Origin: Streptomyces sclerotialus
Lineage (GTDB): Bacteria > Actinomycetota > Actinomycetes > Streptomycetales > Streptomycetaceae
Length of the DNA stretch: 64,000 nucleotides
Assembly (NCBI RefSeq): GCF_040907265.1
Contig: NZ_JBFOHP010000002.1
Span: forward strand, 6,448,001 to 6,512,000
Reading direction: 5' to 3'
Shown: one piece after another, positions 61,199 through 64,000 of the stretch
How the letters are laid out: every line of letters begins with the position of its first letter
Numbering within the stretch: position 1 is the stretch's first letter
Notes under the pieces: model-generated
What the model was told of the DNA's origin: nothing
What the model saw: the letters and a program-made list of their open reading frames with translations, nothing else
Database searches by the model: none
Position numbers and translations under genes: made by a program

Positions 61199-62548
61199 AT
61201 GGCAGAGGCACGACTGCGGGACTCCGTGGACGGTTTCGCGTACTTCCTGGGCGAGCTGACGGCCGCGCTGGACCCGGCCGAAGGCTGGTACGGCGTGTTC
61301 GCGCAGCGCGACCCCGAGGGGCTGCGGGCCTGCCTGGAGGGGCGCGAGGTGCCGCCGTGGGACGTGGTCGAGTCGCTCCTGCACGACCTGGCCGGGCGCC
61401 ACGGCGAACAGGCCGCGGCCGAGGCCGGGGCCCGTGCCCGGCAGCTGCACGGCACGGCGATGGCCGCGTACGACGCGCTGACCGGCGGCCCGGAAGTGGT
61501 CCGCGAGCGCCTGGACGCCATGCTCGGCGAACTCCGCCACGCCACCGACCGCGAGCGTGACCTGCGCGCCGCGCTGGAACAGGCCGACCCCGCGACGGAC
61601 ACGGCCGCGCTCAGCGGCGAACTGGCCTGGGCCGCCGACGACGTGGCCCGCGCGCAGGCCCGCGTGCGGGAGCTGCGGCAGCGGATCGCAGAGCAGGAAG
61701 GGGGCGAGGGGGCCGAAGGGGCGGTCGTCCCGGAGTCCGCCGAGGGGGCCCTCGCACCGCACGCCCCCCTGGTCGGGGGGCCGGCGGCGTACGTGCCGGT
61801 GGCCGAGGACGCCGTGTACGAGCCCGATCCCCCCGCGGCGTACGAGTTCGTGGCGGAGCCCCCCGAGGCGGAGCAGGAGCCACCGGCCGCGAGAAGAGGC
61901 GCCGGAGAGGGCGACGGTCGGGAATCGGCCAAGCAGGGCGAGCGGCCGGCGGCCGGTTCTGGTAGCGGACCGTCGTCCCTGCCGCCGCTGCCGCCCCAGG
62001 CGCGCCAGGCCGTCACCTCCGCCGTGACCCACCTCGCGGAGCTGCGGGCCGCCGAGCGCGGCGGCGAGGCGCACGCCGTCCTGTGCGCGGCGGCGCGCCG
62101 CCCCGCCGAGGAACTGCCGTACATCGCCGAGGAGCTGGAGCGCAGCGGCCTCGCCGCCGATGTGTCCACGCTGCTGTGGGAGGTGGCCTGTCTGCCGCCG
62201 GAGCCGCTGGCCGCCGCGGCCGGGGCGCTGGCCGCCGCGGGCCGCGTCCAGGACTGCGTGAGCCTGCTGCGGCAGGGCGTGGCCCGTCCGGTCGGCGAGG
62301 TGGGGGACGCCGCGCTGGCGCTGCGGGCGGCGGGCCGTACGGCCGAGGCGCGGGAGCTGCTGGCCGCGATGGTCCGGGCGCGGACCGCGGCGGAGGCGGC
62401 CGGTCTCGCGGGCACCACGGACGCGCCCGAGGTGCTGCTGCCGCTGCTGCTGGAGGCGGCGGATTCGGTCTCCGAGCACCGCCGGCGGGATCTCGTGCAC
62501 GCGCTGCGGACGGCCGGGGTGTCCGACCGCCTCATCGGTGTCCGCTGA
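61199..62548 (+). CDS. coiled-coil/helical-repeat hypothetical protein
   Basis: A 449-residue protein from ATG 61199 with a GGGGAGAGGGG stretch upstream. Residues 1-165 are largely helical with a coiled-coil segment (LDAMLGELRHATDRERDLRA, DDVARAQARVRELRQRIAEQ). A Pro/Glu-rich low-complexity linker covers about 165-265. The C-terminal 180 residues contain repeated Ala-rich helices (EELERSGLAADVSTLLWEVA, ALAAAGRVQDCVSLLRQGVA, AGRTAEARELLAAMVRARTA) resembling a TPR/HEAT-like solenoid. Such proteins are common and unexplained in Streptomyces, and are sometimes misnamed large tegument protein. It is probably a scaffold, and the function is unknown. Confidence 0.7.
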   Translation: MAEARLRDSVDGFAYFLGELTAALDPAEGWYGVFAQRDPEGLRACLEGREVPPWDVVESLLHDLAGRHGEQAAAEAGARARQLHGTAMAAYDALTGGPEVVRERLDAMLGELRHATDRERDLRAALEQADPATDTAALSGELAWAADDVARAQARVRELRQRIAEQEGGEGAEGAVVPESAEGALAPHAPLVGGPAAYVPVAEDAVYEPDPPAAYEFVAEPPEAEQEPPAARRGAGEGDGRESAKQGERPAAGSGSGPSSLPPLPPQARQAVTSAVTHLAELRAAERGGEAHAVLCAAARRPAEELPYIAEELERSGLAADVSTLLWEVACLPPEPLAAAAGALAAAGRVQDCVSLLRQGVARPVGEVGDAALALRAAGRTAEARELLAAMVRARTAAEAAGLAGTTDAPEVLLPLLLEAADSVSEHRRRDLVHALRTAGVSDRLIGVR

Positions 62549-62724
62549 CCCGTGCGCACCACGGTGCACGGTCGCTCGTGCACCCGTTCCCGGCGGGCGC
62601 GGAATCGGCCGGACGGCGCGGCAGAGATGGTCTTGCCACGGTGCGGAAGGCGGCCTACGGTCACCTCCACACGCGTAGAGCCCGCGCGTACCGGTTGTCT
62701 GACGCCCTGACAAAGGAGCAGCTC

Positions 62725-63567
62725 ATGGCCGATGTTGTACGTGCCGCAATCGTGCAGGCGACCTGGACCGGCGATACCGAATCGATGATCGCCAAACATG
62801 AGGAGCACGCCCGCGCCGCGGCCGCACAGGGCGCGAAGGTGATCGGCTTCCAGGAGGTCTTCAACGCCCCGTACTTCTGCCAGGTGCAGGAGCCGGAGCA
62901 CTACCGCTGGGCCGAGCCGGTGCCCGACGGTCCGACCGTCCGCCGGATGCAGGAGCTGGCCCGCGAGACCGGCATGGTGATCGTCGTCCCGGTCTTCGAG
63001 GTCGAGCAGTCCGGCTTCTACTACAACACCGCCGCCGTCATCGACGCCGACGGCCACGTCCTCGGTACGTACCGCAAGCACCACATCCCACAGGTCAAGG
63101 GGTTCTGGGAGAAGTACTACTTCAAACCGGGCAACAAGGGCTGGCCGGTGTTCGACACCGCGGTCGGCAAGGTCGGCGTCTACATCTGCTACGACCGGCA
63201 CTTCCCCGAGGGCTGGCGGCAGCTCGGCCTGAACGGCGCGCAGCTGGTCTTCAACCCCTCCGCCACCTCCCGCGGCCTCTCCGCCTACCTCTGGCAGCTG
63301 GAGCAGCCGGCCGCCGCGGTCGCCAACGAGTACTTCGTCGCCGCGATCAACCGTGTCGGTGTCGAGGAGTACGGCGACAACGACTTCTACGGCACCAGCT
63401 ACTTCGTCGACCCGCGCGGGCAGTTCGTCGGCGACGTGGCCAGTGACAGCAAGGAGGAACTGGTCGTCCGCGACCTGGACTTCGGGCTGATCGACGAGGT
63501 CCGGCAGCAGTGGGCGTTCTACCGCGACCGCCGTCCCGACGCCTACGAAGGGCTGGTCCGGCCGTGA
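62725..63567 (+). CDS. beta-ureidopropionase / nitrilase-family hydrolase
   Basis: A 280-residue protein from ATG 62725, preceded by AAGGAGCAG. The nitrilase triad is Glu44 (FQEVFNAPYFCQ), Lys118 (YRKHHIPQVKGFWEKYYF) and Cys155 (YICYDRHFPEGWR). The NAPYFCQ and HHIPQVKGFWEKYYF segments are characteristic of beta-ureidopropionase/N-carbamoyl-amino-acid hydrolase members. It releases beta-alanine, CO2 and ammonia in reductive pyrimidine breakdown. It overlaps the aminotransferase gene. Confidence 0.9.
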   Translation: MADVVRAAIVQATWTGDTESMIAKHEEHARAAAAQGAKVIGFQEVFNAPYFCQVQEPEHYRWAEPVPDGPTVRRMQELARETGMVIVVPVFEVEQSGFYYNTAAVIDADGHVLGTYRKHHIPQVKGFWEKYYFKPGNKGWPVFDTAVGKVGVYICYDRHFPEGWRQLGLNGAQLVFNPSATSRGLSAYLWQLEQPAAAVANEYFVAAINRVGVEEYGDNDFYGTSYFVDPRGQFVGDVASDSKEELVVRDLDFGLIDEVRQQWAFYRDRRPDAYEGLVRP

Positions 63568-64000
63568 CCGATCACCTCAACGACGCCGCGAACCTGCACG
63601 CCCGGCACCGCTCCGTCCTCCCCGAGTGGCTGAGCCTGCTCTACGACCGCCCCATCGAGCTGACCCACGGCGAGGGCCGGCACGTCTGGGACTCGGACGG
63701 CAACCGCTACCTCGACTTCTTCGGCGGCATCCTCACCACGATGACCGCACACGCGCTGCCCGAGGTCACCAAGGCCGTCGCCGAGCAGGCCGGCCGCATC
63801 GTCCACACCTCGACCCTCTACCTCTCCCGCCCGATGGTGGAGCTGGCGGAGCGGATCACGGCCCTGTCCGGCATCCCCGACGCGCGGGTCTTCTTCACCA
63901 CGTCCGGTACGGAGGCCAACGACGCGGCGCTGCTGCTGGCGACCGCGTACCGCCGCTCGAACCAGATCCTGGCGATGCGCAACAGCTACCACGGCCGGTC
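63564..64000 (+). CDS. class-III (omega) aminotransferase, partial at the window end
   Basis: GTG 63564 overlaps the ureidopropionase stop (GTGA). The 145 visible residues are the N-terminal part of a fold-type I, class-III PLP enzyme (GEGRHVWDSDGNRYLDFFGG, FFTTSGTEANDAALLLATAY, NSYHGR). The PLP-lysine region lies beyond the window. In this operon it probably transaminates beta-alanine or beta-aminoisobutyrate made by the preceding enzyme, or a related amine. Confidence 0.85.
   Translation, partial: MTDHLNDAANLHARHRSVLPEWLSLLYDRPIELTHGEGRHVWDSDGNRYLDFFGGILTTMTAHALPEVTKAVAEQAGRIVHTSTLYLSRPMVELAERITALSGIPDARVFFTTSGTEANDAALLLATAYRRSNQILAMRNSYHGR

Noticed and set aside
1..64000. tRNA, rRNA, CRISPR arrays, prophage or attachment sites
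   Set aside because: No cloverleaf-like sequence, regularly spaced repeats, integrase or phage structural genes were recognised by reading. A dedicated tRNA scan could not be run.

Overview
The window is high-GC actinobacterial DNA and almost certainly Streptomyces. A short chaplin, an RNase Sa-type secreted guanyl ribonuclease, an XRE/cupin regulator with a DUF6126 partner, a trypsin/MoxR/vWA conflict operon, GTG starts, and ATGA/GTGA gene overlaps all fit that genus. I see no rRNA, tRNA or CRISPR array. The species cannot be named from this sequence alone.

Left part (1-12.7 kb): a decayed accessory region. Intact genes of unknown function, mostly membrane proteins (173-562, 2504-2884, 3015-4358, 4504-5652, 5987-7468, 8307-8840), alternate with broken ones. 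The broken genes are a conserved Streptomyces small-protein gene with one frameshift, a degraded upstream partner, an IS701-type transposase scrap, a CbrC-like N-terminus joined to an unrelated membrane C-terminus, a helix-turn-helix/TPR regulator with two single-base deletions, a Sir2-like gene with at least four frameshifts, and a MalY/PatB-type aminotransferase remnant joined to it. Two of the intact genes (4504 and 5987) share a duplicated promoter and ribosome-binding cassette of about 95 bp.

Middle (13-41 kb): reading frames become clean. 13.0-16.6 kb holds an overlapping pair: a pseudo-receiver/pseudo-GGDEF/processive glycosyltransferase fusion followed by an O-acyltransferase, probably making and acylating a surface polysaccharide. 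Next come a DUF6126 + XRE-cupin pair with a 19-bp palindromic operator, a secreted RNase, a KDPG aldolase, a divergent macrolide-glycosyltransferase/P450 pair and a cyclohexadienyl-dehydratase-like secreted protein. 22.9-30.6 kb is a four-gene vWA-MoxR-associated (VMAP-type) conflict operon: Trypco1 protein, trypsin-VMAP protein, MoxR ATPase, and a vWA/STAND NTPase that carries an apparent one-base expansion in a G6 tract. A GntR regulator, an ArsR regulator and a FrcBCA-type sugar ABC importer with two tandem substrate-binding proteins follow. The GntR and ABC promoters share a candidate operator. Then come an oxidoreductase, an MBL hydrolase, a TrxB-like flavoprotein, a DinB/MDMPI protein and a chaplin.

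Right part (40.6-64 kb): mostly core-type Streptomyces genes. They are an NsrR-Hmp nitric-oxide detoxification pair, a ROK sugar kinase, a PcaD-PcaC fusion (PcaL) whose hydrolase half lacks the nucleophilic serine, a UlaG-like MBL protein, exonuclease III, a secreted SGNH hydrolase, a GntR regulator with a 12-bp inverted-repeat operator, a glutamate-type ABC importer (gluABCD order), a secreted acyl-esterase/S15-type hydrolase, gamma-glutamyltransferase, an amidase, a MarR-isochorismatase operon with a perfect 14-bp palindrome, a coiled-coil protein, and the start of a reductive pyrimidine degradation operon (beta-ureidopropionase then a class-III aminotransferase cut by the window end).
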